A model generated the notes under the pieces. That model made no database searches. It was not told where the DNA came from and saw only the letters and a list, made by a program, of their open reading frames with translations. This document shows, piece after piece, positions 1 through 6,911 of a stretch of 14,378 bases of DNA. Source of the DNA: MGBC114079 sp964531385 (GTDB lineage Bacteria; Bacillota; Clostridia; Lachnospirales; CAG-274); contig CAZHGC010000041.1 of assembly GCA_964531385.1 (NCBI GenBank), forward strand, positions 1 to 14,378, given 5' to 3'. Positions within the stretch are counted from its first letter, which is position 1, and each line of letters starts with the position of its first letter. The translations under genes were made by a program, and so were the position numbers.

Positions 1-56
1 ACTTCATAAGTCTTGCCATTTGCTTTTCTTGCGGCTCTTGTTCCTACTTCGTCACC

Positions 57-1034
57 CTAATAGTAAACAGTGGTTGTACTTCGACAGTTCGGGGGCATCG
101 GCGGGAAGTTTACACCAACCTGTGTTTCTTTTTTGTAAAATACCTTTCCGTCAAGCTTCTGACAAACCGGACTTGTTTTGTAATCCAATGTGGCTAAAAA
201 TCTGTATTGTTCTATTCCTGCATATTCTTCGTAAGTGTCCAAGGACACCTGATTGTGTATGTAGTTACTTTCGGTTCTTGCGAGCCTTTTGGCATTGCTT
301 AGGCTGACATTTAAGTCCTTAGAAAGCTTTTTTGACATTTCATCTTCACCCAAACCTTGTATAAGTCCTTGGGTTATATGGCTTCTTAGGTCTTCTGCAA
401 GCTGTTTTCTATGTCCCCATATCTTTTCAGAGTAGTTCGTTTTGCACCAGCTTTTAGTCACCGACTTCTGTATTACAGCTTCATTCGGTTTTATAAAGTC
501 TACTCCTATTCCAAAGGCTGTCTGAACATTGTAAATACTTCTATAATAGCTGTCTTTGTAAGTGTTACTTAAAAGATTGTATATACTTACCTGTTCGGTA
601 TTAAACAGCTTTACAAGTGTTTTTTCTATTTCTGCATTCAGAAGCTCCAGCCTTGTTATCTCTCCTTTTTTTGAATAGGCATTTAACATCTTGTCAAGTT
701 CAGATTGGTAGCTTTCCATCACTTCCAAAGTTTCTGTTGGAAGTTTGTTTTTTAGCTGTTTTATTTCTTTTGAAACAGTTGCGGCATCTTCCGAAAGTGC
801 TTCAAAGTCGATTTTTTCAAAATCAAGGTCTTTTAAACGTCTTTTGGCTTCTACCAAGGTTATGTTGTTTTCATCTGCAAACCTTTTATAAAAGTCATTT
901 AAAGCCTCTTCAATCTCCTTTTGTGCTTCTTTATAATATTTTTTTAATCTGTCGTTTATAAAGTCTTCAGTAAGATTTATATTTCTCGCCGCATCTTCCA
1001 AACTTCGTTTTTGCCAGTAAGCCTGATTATTCAC
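57..1034 (-). CDS. Minor head/morphogenesis protein, SPP1 gp7 / Mu F family, ends at a suspicious in-frame TAG
   Basis: Minor capsid protein of the phage Mu F / SPP1 gp7 family, expected to sit with the portal in the procapsid and help head assembly. Residues 1-180 are helical and charged. The family domain is at about 200-323, with the ARTE motif at 252-255, a D-x-x-T-S-P-V-C stretch ending at Cys291, LDGK at 294-297, GVNFPP at 307-312 and PNCRST at 315-320. It starts at GTG 1034 behind AGGGTGG and overlaps the portal stop by 8 bases. The frame stops at TAG 57-59, two residues after the TTTVYY stretch. In the same frame the sequence continues open to the window edge as GDEVGTRAARKANGKTYE, which resembles the usual C-terminal extension of this family. 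The ORF is therefore probably interrupted or recoded rather than naturally complete. Family assignment is firm; completeness is doubtful. Confidence 0.88.
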   Translation of the reverse strand: MNNQAYWQKRSLEDAARNINLTEDFINDRLKKYYKEAQKEIEEALNDFYKRFADENNITLVEAKRRLKDLDFEKIDFEALSEDAATVSKEIKQLKNKLPTETLEVMESYQSELDKMLNAYSKKGEITRLELLNAEIEKTLVKLFNTEQVSIYNLLSNTYKDSYYRSIYNVQTAFGIGVDFIKPNEAVIQKSVTKSWCKTNYSEKIWGHRKQLAEDLRSHITQGLIQGLGEDEMSKKLSKDLNVSLSNAKRLARTESNYIHNQVSLDTYEEYAGIEQYRFLATLDYKTSPVCQKLDGKVFYKKETQVGVNFPPMPPNCRSTTTVYY

Positions 1035-2379
1035 TTAAACCACCCTCAAACAGATAGTCGGTTTTCGGCAAATTCTCCTCGCTAAGCTTTTCCTGATTTA
1101 TTCTTTCAAGTTCTTCTGCCGGGTTTTCGACCATTGGCAACATTTCAAGCTGTGTTTCTCGGCTTACTATACCCTCAAGCTTTGCCACATCTTCAATTAT
1201 TTCAGAAGTATTATCTATGAAGTTCCTTTCATATTTTTGTGTAATGGCTTTGTAGTCGTAATGTTTATTAAATTTTGTATTTATGAAAGCTGTTATAAGC
1301 TTCAGCTTCTTTTGTTGTGCGGCTCTAAACTTGTTTTCTTTTGAAATGGCAAGTTCTTCTAGTGCCGATAACTTGTATCTTATCGCCACTCCTGACAGGT
1401 TGCCGGAGAAGCTTTCATCTGAAAGAGCAGGGACTTGACTTAAAAAGAAAATATCTTTGTACAGCCTGTTTTTATAATTTTCTATGGCTGTGTCGTTCAC
1501 GTCTTTAATAAGCCATTTCATATCTCCGTCTTCTGTGAATAAAATGCGTTCTTCCCTTAAGGTTCTGCTTGCCTTTTCCTGCTCTTCCTCGTCATCGCTT
1601 ACTATTCCGCCAGCCGCACCACTTATTAATAAATAAGCATCTGTAAAGTACTCAAAGTCATTGGCTGTGTCCGATTGCGTCTTGTCATATGCGTCAATCA
1701 GGCTGATTACGTCTTCATAATCCCCTTTTTGTTCTTCATTGTTCCAGTAAACAAGCACCGGAACATCGTCAAACATATGCTTTTCAATATTCAAAAGTTC
1801 GTAAACTGTTTGAGAAGCTTTTTTCTTAAAAGTCCATATCTCACTTTCTGTGTAAACTGCCGCATATTCTGTACTTTCTGTCTGGTCTATGTCTTGTTCC
1901 GACCAAAGACGGACTGCCGCAGTCAAGAACTCGCCCATACTGTTTGAATAAATAGGGATTATGTCCTTTGCAGTGAATTTCTGGCTTTTTAATTTTCCTT
2001 TTTCGTTAATAAAAAGAATTTCGTAGGATATACCGCATTTACTCATTTCTTTAGCTATCTCGAAGTTCATACTGTCTGTGTAATTGTCATCTAAAATATC
2101 TGTTAAAGCGTTTTTAAAGGGTTCTTCCCCATCGACTATGTACCTTACAGGTTTTCCTACAAAATAGCTCGTTGCCATGTTGGTTATGTATTTACAAAAC
2201 CCATGTGCAAGCTTATTGTTGGGTTTTGGGGGAGCTATGTTTCTTCCTAAAATTTTGTTTTTTACATTGTAATAATTTTCCATCTTGCTAAATCTGGGTA
2301 TATAATTGATTTTAAAGTCATTTATAACACTTGTCAGAACACGTTCGTCCAAAAGCTTTTTTACTGTGTACCTGTACAT
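1027..2379 (-). CDS. Portal protein, SPP1 gp6-like (Phage_prot_Gp6)
   Basis: Portal protein that would form the ring at the head vertex through which DNA is packaged by the terminase. The 450 residues match the SPP1 gp6-like family: an N-terminal region with NNKLAHGFCKYITNMATSYF at about 54-73 followed by VGKPVRY, a central mixed region, a long acidic stretch (DDEEEQEKA) before the EERILFTEDGDMKWL strand, a LSGVAIRYKLSALEE helix, and an acidic C-terminus. It is slightly shorter than SPP1 gp6 (about 500 residues). The start is ATG 2379 with a near-perfect AGGAGGT six bases upstream, overlapping the terminase stop. It sits directly between the large terminase and the minor head gene, the standard head-module order. 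True Mu phages carry a DUF935-type portal here, so this is an SPP1-type replacement. Confidence 0.9.
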   Translation of the reverse strand: MYRYTVKKLLDERVLTSVINDFKINYIPRFSKMENYYNVKNKILGRNIAPPKPNNKLAHGFCKYITNMATSYFVGKPVRYIVDGEEPFKNALTDILDDNYTDSMNFEIAKEMSKCGISYEILFINEKGKLKSQKFTAKDIIPIYSNSMGEFLTAAVRLWSEQDIDQTESTEYAAVYTESEIWTFKKKASQTVYELLNIEKHMFDDVPVLVYWNNEEQKGDYEDVISLIDAYDKTQSDTANDFEYFTDAYLLISGAAGGIVSDDEEEQEKASRTLREERILFTEDGDMKWLIKDVNDTAIENYKNRLYKDIFFLSQVPALSDESFSGNLSGVAIRYKLSALEELAISKENKFRAAQQKKLKLITAFINTKFNKHYDYKAITQKYERNFIDNTSEIIEDVAKLEGIVSRETQLEMLPMVENPAEELERINQEKLSEENLPKTDYLFEGGLSE

Positions 2380-2389
2380 TTTTTACCTC

Positions 2390-3877
2390 CTACAATCCCA
2401 ATATTTTACGTTTTAATACCTTTACTTTTCTCTTACCTTTTACTTCACCATTTGCCATTTCCACAATACCCGTAAGTGCATCCGGTGCATCGTCATGCTC
2501 GTTTTTCCCTTTTCTCTGGTACTTGCTTATTGCCTTGTAGAACTCATTGTATTTTTTTTGCCAACCCTCCGGCATTATTACCTGTTCCATAACATTTGTA
2601 GCATTTACAAGTATCCTTGTCTTTTTATTCTTGTTTTGATGAAACCACGTAACAACGCACTTTTTATTTTTAAAGTTTTTCAGATGACCTTCAACGTTCC
2701 TTGCAAAGCCTCGACCGCCATTATTGCTTTCAATAACACATTCCCTGACATTGTTTATATCTAATCTTCTAGCTGTTTCAGGTTCAGTGCCCTCCATTCC
2801 CTCATCTGTATAGTAAATATCAGTAATGTAGACGTATTTATCAATAACAATACCACTTATTGCACACAGGTAGTCAGCTCCCTCATCGGCGGTATCTATA
2901 TAACTTATGTATCTTGTCGCCTTGTCAAAATCCAGTACATCGTATGTCTTAAATGTACCGTATAAAGCACCTTTAAGGTCAACAGGTGTCTGTTGGTAAT
3001 TGGCTTCAAATATGTGACTGTCCAAAGTAGCTTTTTTCTGAAGTAAATCTTCAGTAGAGTACAAGTCTTCACAAAGACTTTTGCCATTTTCGTCCAAGGC
3101 TTTCATTTCCAGAACGTAACAACGTTCAGGAAATTCAGCTATAAGTCTTCCTGCCAAGTCATCTGTTGCCCAGCGGGTTTGAATTATTATCTGTATAGCA
3201 CCCTCTAGCATTCGAGAGCTGAAGGTGTTTTTGTAAAAGTTCCAATGTTTTTCTTTAACCCTGTCATTTACAGCTTCTTCTGCATTTTTAATCGGGTCGT
3301 CTATGATGCCGACATTTCCACGCATACCGGTAATTGAACCATCGAACGAGGTTGCTAGATAACTCATATAAGAGCCCTCTAAGCTCCAGCGTTCCATTGC
3401 TCCGTCACCATGTTTTATCTTTAGTTCCGGAAAAAAACTGTTTACAACATAGTAGTTGCTATCTCCGATTATCTCTTCATCAGCTATTGCACCTCTTACA
3501 GCTTTTGCAAAGCTTATTGACAATAACTGATTATAAGATACGCTTATAGCCTGATTTTTAATGTCCTGTCCGTAAACCCACGTTGTAAACATTGAAGCAG
3601 TATAGGATTTTCCAAAGCCGGGCGGAAGATTGAGTATTAATATGTCGTAAGGCTTACCTGTCTTAGGGTTTATGAGCTTTTTTTCATATAAAGCCTGCAT
3701 TGTGTTGCAAATAACGGTTTGATAAGTTCTGTGCGGCTTGAAAAAATCGGGGTTCATAAGATTGCAGTATTCCCTGAAGCTTTTTTTACCCTTTTCTATA
3801 TTTTCCTGCCTTTTCAATTCCTGCGGTGACTTTTGGCAATCGCTGACAAGACTTTCTATAAAGTTAATATTTTTCAT
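2390..3877 (-). CDS. terL: Terminase large subunit (ATPase and nuclease)
   Basis: Packaging motor that cuts phage DNA and drives it through the portal. The N-terminal ATPase shows a Walker A-like LPPGFGKS at 84-91, a Walker B GIIDDP at 190-195 and the QTRWATDDLAGRL coupling region at 233-245. The C-terminal RNase H-like nuclease shows acidic candidates in YIDTADEGAD (326-335, first Asp 328), IESNN (382-386) and HDDAPDAL (461-468). The 495-residue length is normal for the Mu gp28/Terminase_6-type group. ATG 3877 overlaps the preceding HTH gene by 14 bases; its own ribosome binding site is weak (GGGAGG lies about 20 bases upstream), so translational coupling is likely. It ends at TAG 2390-2392, which overlaps the portal's ribosome binding site and shows that TAG acts as a normal stop in this phage. 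Confidence 0.93.
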   Translation of the reverse strand: MKNINFIESLVSDCQKSPQELKRQENIEKGKKSFREYCNLMNPDFFKPHRTYQTVICNTMQALYEKKLINPKTGKPYDILILNLPPGFGKSYTASMFTTWVYGQDIKNQAISVSYNQLLSISFAKAVRGAIADEEIIGDSNYYVVNSFFPELKIKHGDGAMERWSLEGSYMSYLATSFDGSITGMRGNVGIIDDPIKNAEEAVNDRVKEKHWNFYKNTFSSRMLEGAIQIIIQTRWATDDLAGRLIAEFPERCYVLEMKALDENGKSLCEDLYSTEDLLQKKATLDSHIFEANYQQTPVDLKGALYGTFKTYDVLDFDKATRYISYIDTADEGADYLCAISGIVIDKYVYITDIYYTDEGMEGTEPETARRLDINNVRECVIESNNGGRGFARNVEGHLKNFKNKKCVVTWFHQNKNKKTRILVNATNVMEQVIMPEGWQKKYNEFYKAISKYQRKGKNEHDDAPDALTGIVEMANGEVKGKRKVKVLKRKILGL

Positions 3878-4154
3878 GACTTAAGACTGCCACCGCCTCC
3901 CTGTGGCAACGTTTAAGCATATCAGAGTCACTTTCATCATTTTGAACTTTTCTGTTACTTCTGTCCCACTCCCTCTGATAATCCTTTCTCTTTTTGGCAT
4001 TCTCTTTTTTTCTATAAGCCATTTCATCAGAATAACCAACGCAAGCATTTAAATAGGCTGACACTGTTTTTCTTGATTTGTTTAATTTTTCAGCTATTGT
4101 GTTGATTTTTAAATGTTCCATAAAAAAAAGAGCCTCTGCCTGCTCCTGCCACAT
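3864..4154 (-). CDS. Small HTH DNA-binding protein upstream of terminase
   Basis: A 96-residue basic protein not recognised at family level. Residues 8-40 read as a helix-turn-helix of the resolvase/sigma-like type (FMEHLKINTIAEKLNKSRKTVSAYLNA). The rest is strongly charged, rich in Lys and Arg (AYRKKENAKKRKDYQREWDRSNRK), and probably helical. ATG 4154 is preceded by GAGGAGG at good spacing. It is the first gene after a 166-base non-coding stretch that carries helically spaced repeats, and it overlaps terL by 14 bases. Position and size suit a small terminase subunit or a local regulator of the packaging operon. The Mu gp27-like protein at 4321-4866 competes for the small terminase role. Function is inferred from position only. 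Confidence 0.8.
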   Translation of the reverse strand: MWQEQAEALFFMEHLKINTIAEKLNKSRKTVSAYLNACVGYSDEMAYRKKENAKKRKDYQREWDRSNRKVQNDESDSDMLKRCHREAVAVLSHEKY

Positions 4155-4203
4155 ATATTTTCCTCCTCGCTTGGGTTACATTTTTGTCGGATTATTTTTG
4201 GAC

Positions 4204-4233
4204 ATAGTAAGGTCTTGGTCTTACTATTTTTTT
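4204..4233 (+). terminator. Hairpin with T-run on the plus strand, between gp27-like gene and packaging genes
   Basis: A perfect 8-bp stem (ATAGTAAG 4204-4211, CTTACTAT 4220-4227) with an 8-base loop, followed on the plus strand by six more T. This has the form of a rho-independent terminator for plus-strand transcription, although all genes here are on minus. On the minus strand there is no T-run after the stem. Alternatively it is the 5' hairpin of a minus-strand transcript starting near 4227. Confidence 0.5.
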
Positions 4234-4267
4234 ATATACCGTTTAACGACTGTTTAAATTCGTTTAA
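4233..4267 (-). promoter_or_regulatory. Candidate regulated promoter: TATATA box with three phased GTTTAA repeats upstream
   Basis: Three copies of GTTTAA (plus-strand reading) start at 4241, 4252 and 4262, spaced 11 and 10 bases, about one helical turn. They lie just upstream, in minus-strand direction, of a TATATA box (4238-4233). No acceptable -35 hexamer is visible at the right distance, which would suit an activator-dependent late promoter driving the HTH-terL-portal genes. Operator or packaging-recognition function are alternatives. The call rests on pattern only. Confidence 0.35.
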
Positions 4268-4320
4268 TTTATCTTTAATAATTTTTCTTGATTAATTGGT
4301 AGTCCAAAATTTAAAACGTC

Positions 4321-4866
4321 TTATTCGCCCTTTAAATCGTTTTTAAGATTATTTGATATTTCCAATATTTTTTCCAATATTTCAGGATATTTTTTTAATT
4401 CTTCTTTTAACATCTGTTCAATCCTTTTAAAGGCTATTGAAACACCTTTATCGTACTCGACTTTCAATTTTTCTCTTGCTACTGTACTTTTCTCTAATCC
4501 AGCCAATGTTGTAATGGCTTTAAGTGTGTTTTTGTCAACCTGACCGCTTTCCGTATTTATAAGCATATCCATTAAAAGCTGGAATGCTACCGTTGAAGTT
4601 GCCTCTGCCATTTCAAGTTTACAGTCAGAGGAAGTTTCTATAATGGTTTTAGCCTGCTCCCTCGCTTCTGTAATTCTTTCGAGCTTGGCTAAAAATTTAC
4701 TGCCATACCTCTGCAATCCTGAACTGCTTACATTGTAGCCATCAGCTCTTAACCATTCTTCAATCTCTTTATAAGTCTTTCTCTTATTCACTATTGCATC
4801 ATTTATAGCCGAGATTATTTCATCGGGCAGGTCATTGATTTTTGAGTGTGTTCTTCTTTGTGACAC
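4321..4866 (-). CDS. Phage Mu gp27 family protein (DUF3486), probable packaging factor
   Basis: Member of the Mu gp27 family (former DUF3486), which lies immediately before the large terminase in Mu-like phages and is a likely small terminase or packaging protein. The N-terminus has the family pattern: a basic RRTHSKINDLPDEI segment, then a helix-turn-helix from about residue 27 (KRKTYKEIEEWLRADGYNVS, then SSGLQRYGSKF). The remainder is helical, with a charged C-terminal coiled-coil-like region. The length of 181 residues is typical. The start is GTG 4866, sharing one base with the upstream stop (TAGTG), so coupling is likely; a weak AGGGG lies about 11 bases upstream. It belongs to the continuous minus-strand late operon, then a 166-base regulatory gap follows. 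Family call is fairly firm; biochemical role is inference. Confidence 0.82.
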   Translation of the reverse strand: MSQRRTHSKINDLPDEIISAINDAIVNKRKTYKEIEEWLRADGYNVSSSGLQRYGSKFLAKLERITEAREQAKTIIETSSDCKLEMAEATSTVAFQLLMDMLINTESGQVDKNTLKAITTLAGLEKSTVAREKLKVEYDKGVSIAFKRIEQMLKEELKKYPEILEKILEISNNLKNDLKGE

Positions 4867-5153
4867 TATAAATCAACCCCTGTCACCGGAAGAATGTTTC
4901 CATCAAGCAAGTCCTTGCCTGTTGCAGTAAGACTTATTACTATTCTTTCAAGTTCCCCTGTACCAACTGTCTGCTTTCTTATTAAACCTTTTTCAACAAG
5001 GTAGGCTACATTACTTCTTATATCAGCTTCGCTCGTTAAAAATTTAAGGTCAATCAATTGTTTTTTAACTGTATCTTGGTCTAACCCGTCCGGATAAACT
5101 CTGTCGAGTATTCTCATAACCCAGCCACGTTCTTTATTATTGTCAATCTGCAC
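4866..5153 (-). CDS. Winged-helix-like protein in the Mu gp26 position
   Basis: A 95-residue protein with a compact winged-helix look: MRILDRVYPDGLDQDTVKKQ (helix), SEADIRSNVAYLVEKGLIRK (recognition helix) and a beta-wing (GELERIVISLTATGKDLL). Proteins like this sit between the gp25-like and gp27-like genes of Mu-type phages; their function is not established, though packaging or transcription roles are possible. I chose GTG 5153 because a full AAGGAGG lies seven bases upstream and the preceding gene stops at 5156. A longer in-frame ATG at 5171 exists, but it would place the ribosome binding site inside the coding region. It ends with TAG overlapping the GTG of the gp27-like gene. Confidence 0.75.
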   Translation of the reverse strand: MQIDNNKERGWVMRILDRVYPDGLDQDTVKKQLIDLKFLTSEADIRSNVAYLVEKGLIRKQTVGTGELERIVISLTATGKDLLDGNILPVTGVDL

Positions 5154-5155
5154 GT

Positions 5156-5536
5156 TTAAACCTCCTTCCATTTTTTAAACCCCATTTCTATTTTGGCTAT
5201 CAAGGCTGAAACATTTTTGTTCAACCCTGATACTTCTTCCTTTAATGTATCCATTTTCGCATCCAGTTTGTTAATCTCTCTGTGAAAATCGTCCTTTAAA
5301 GTGTATTTTTCCGGCATTTTCTCTTTGAAAGTTTCCAATTCTTTCTTAGCTTCGTTTAACGCTTGTTCCAAACTTTGAAGTTTACTTTCTGTGTCGTCTT
5401 TTAATTCTTCAAGCTGTTTTAAAGCATCGCTTCTATCCCTCTTTGAAGAGCTGTAAAGCTCTTTTAAAGTAAAGGAGATTATGGCTGTTGCTATGGATAC
5501 GATTATGCCAAAAATCCAGCTTACTGTTATCTCCAT
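5156..5536 (-). CDS. Membrane-anchored coiled-coil protein, Mu gp25/DUF2730-like
   Basis: A 126-residue protein with one N-terminal membrane segment (about residues 5-25, WIFGIIVSIATAIISFTL) followed by a long charged coiled coil from about 30 to 120. The segment MPEKYTLKDDFHREINKLDAKM resembles the DUF2730 group found after the lysis genes of Mu-like phages. A role next to the endolysin and holin, such as a lysis accessory or anchored spacer protein, is plausible but unproven; an XhlA-like haemolysin accessory is an alternative. ATG 5536 follows GGTGGAG and overlaps the holin gene by 10 bases, indicating coupled translation. Confidence 0.72.
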   Translation of the reverse strand: MEITVSWIFGIIVSIATAIISFTLKELYSSSKRDRSDALKQLEELKDDTESKLQSLEQALNEAKKELETFKEKMPEKYTLKDDFHREINKLDAKMDTLKEEVSGLNKNVSALIAKIEMGFKKWKEV

Positions 5537-6021
5537 TGCTCCACCTCTTCCTCAGTGGTTCGCTTAACTTGTTGTGTAAGCTCTTCTAATGTTATAACAT
5601 CGTAAGACTTGACTTTTAAAACATTGGCTTCTATAACATCATTTATGTAGTCCTCTACATTAGTTATGTTATTTTCAAGTGCCGCTAAATACTCCGGCTT
5701 CATCTGTTCGCAAATGCTTGCAAAAGCCTGTTGACTTAGATTAAGCAATTCCTGTCTGTCTTTAATTCCATTTTTAACAGCTATTCTTAAATCTTTGGCA
5801 ACTTCCTGCTCGATTGCTCCGACAGTGTTTTCTGTTAAAGTATTTAGCTGTTCAAATGCCGCTTTTAAAAGATTAGCTTTTTTCTCATCGCTTATTTTTT
5901 CTTCAACTTTATTCTGAAGCTTTGTTATTGCTTTTTTCAAAATAACAGTCAGATAAGATAGTAACAACCCTGTTAAAGCCACTCCTAAACTTATTGCCAT
6001 CTGATTTACATTTTCCTGCAT
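5527..6021 (-). CDS. Holin-like protein, phage LL-H type
   Basis: Probable holin that would permeabilise the membrane and release the endolysin. It has one N-terminal hydrophobic segment (about residues 8-28, ISLGVALTGLLLSYLTVIL), immediately followed by a Lys-rich cytosolic helix. The remainder (about 30-160) is a long soluble region with coiled-coil character and many Glu residues, as in the LL-H holin family of Bacillota phages. The length of 164 is within the family range. ATG 6021 has a good AGGGAGG upstream. It lies directly downstream of the endolysin, across the 100-N scaffold gap, which fits a lysis cassette. Single-membrane-span topology makes the call moderately rather than fully certain. 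Confidence 0.75.
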   Translation of the reverse strand: MQENVNQMAISLGVALTGLLLSYLTVILKKAITKLQNKVEEKISDEKKANLLKAAFEQLNTLTENTVGAIEQEVAKDLRIAVKNGIKDRQELLNLSQQAFASICEQMKPEYLAALENNITNVEDYINDVIEANVLKVKSYDVITLEELTQQVKRTTEEEVEQWR

Positions 6022-6062
6022 CTCTTTCCCTCCCTTTTAATATGTTATCAAACATTAAAAAA

Positions 6063-6162
6063 NNNNNNNNNNNNNNNNNNNNNNNNNNNNNNNNNNNNNN
6101 NNNNNNNNNNNNNNNNNNNNNNNNNNNNNNNNNNNNNNNNNNNNNNNNNNNNNNNNNNNNNN
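6063..6162. other. Assembly gap of exactly 100 N
   Basis: Exactly 100 consecutive N, the conventional filler for a scaffold join of unknown length. It interrupts the 3' end of the endolysin gene. The true missing length, and any small gene hidden in it, cannot be known from this window. Confidence 0.97.
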
Positions 6163-6833
6163 CCTATGGTTATGTTTTCTTTAAATCTGCCTTTCCAATA
6201 ATCAGGTGAGTTTATAACTCTTTTTTTAACAAGCTTGTTTAATCCGTCTAACTGCCACTCTGGAAGTTCTGCCTGTTCTACAAGGTAATAGATTTCATCA
6301 CAGAAGTTGTCCCAGCCATTAGGTCGGTCAAGGATTATGTGCGGGCAATATTTACCGTTCCAATCCTGATGTTTATACAATTTTAAATTTATACCCTGTT
6401 TTCGATATGTAAGGATTAATGCCGCATTCAATTTTTGGGCATTTAATTCAGCTTTGGTAATATCTCCGTTTTCGCAAATCTCAATAGAAATCGTATGATA
6501 ATTACCGTCGCCCCTGCCATCTCCGGCATGATAAGTTACTTCATTTAAAGAGATTGTTTGTGTTATGCTATCTTCGTCCACAAACAGGTGAACCGATACA
6601 TAATCTGTATCTGCGTTCTCTACATTTTGGAAATATTTAGCGTGCATCTCATCGCTTGCGGTCGGCGATGAATTGCCTGTGTTGTGATTTGTAATGCCTA
6701 TAACTTCTGTCATAGGTATTAATGTCCTGACATTGGGTTTACCTTTGGGTTCTACTATTGTTATTTTAACAGGTATACCATCAATAGCTGTGTCTTGTAT
6801 AATTCCATCTTTAATATTTAAAGCTTCAATCAT
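6163..6833 (-). CDS. N-acetylmuramoyl-L-alanine amidase endolysin (Amidase_2), 3' end lost in gap
   Basis: Phage endolysin that cleaves the amide bond between MurNAc and the peptide stem of peptidoglycan. The 223 visible residues contain a full Amidase_2 core: zinc ligand His50 in ITNHNTG, YHAGDG at 101-106, the catalytic Glu118 in SIEICENGD, and KHQDWNGKYCPH with zinc ligands His155 and Cys163 (the His-x7-Cys spacing of T7 lysozyme) and Lys161. A helical segment near 192-213 (WQLDGLNKLVKKRVINSPDYW) follows, as in clostridial phage amidases. ATG 6833 has GGGGAGG upstream. If the N run is read as truly 100 bases, the frame stays open and ends at TGA 6048-6050 after FFNV, but that junction is arbitrary. 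It is the first gene after the terminator at 6853-6889. Confidence 0.9.
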
Positions 6834-6852
6834 TTAAAAACCTCCCCATACA

Positions 6853-6889
6853 AATAAAAAAATAAGACGTACCATTTCGGTACATCTTA
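6853..6889 (-). terminator. Rho-independent terminator between early region and lysis genes
   Basis: On the minus strand an 11-bp stem, TAAGATGTACC / GGTACGTCTTA (one G-T wobble in RNA), with a 5-base loop, is followed by TTTTTTTATTT. This is a strong intrinsic terminator placed between the 103-residue gene and the endolysin. It would end early transcription, so lysis and head genes need read-through, antitermination or a promoter within the short stretch 6853-6834. Confidence 0.82.
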
Positions 6890-6911
6890 TAATTTTACTC
6901 TCAAAGCCTTT

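Noticed and set aside
617..961. 114-residue plus-strand open frame within the minor head gene
   Set aside because: Leu/Phe-rich translation with no start signal; a shadow of the minus-strand helical region.
57..1034. Global reassignment of TAG to an amino acid in this phage
   Set aside because: TAG ends several other genes at sensible positions, some overlapping the next gene's ribosome binding site (terL at 2390), so TAG acts as a stop here.
4866..5171. ATG 5171 as start of the winged-helix protein
   Set aside because: The full AAGGAGG lies inside that extension, at ideal spacing before GTG 5153, right after the preceding stop at 5156.
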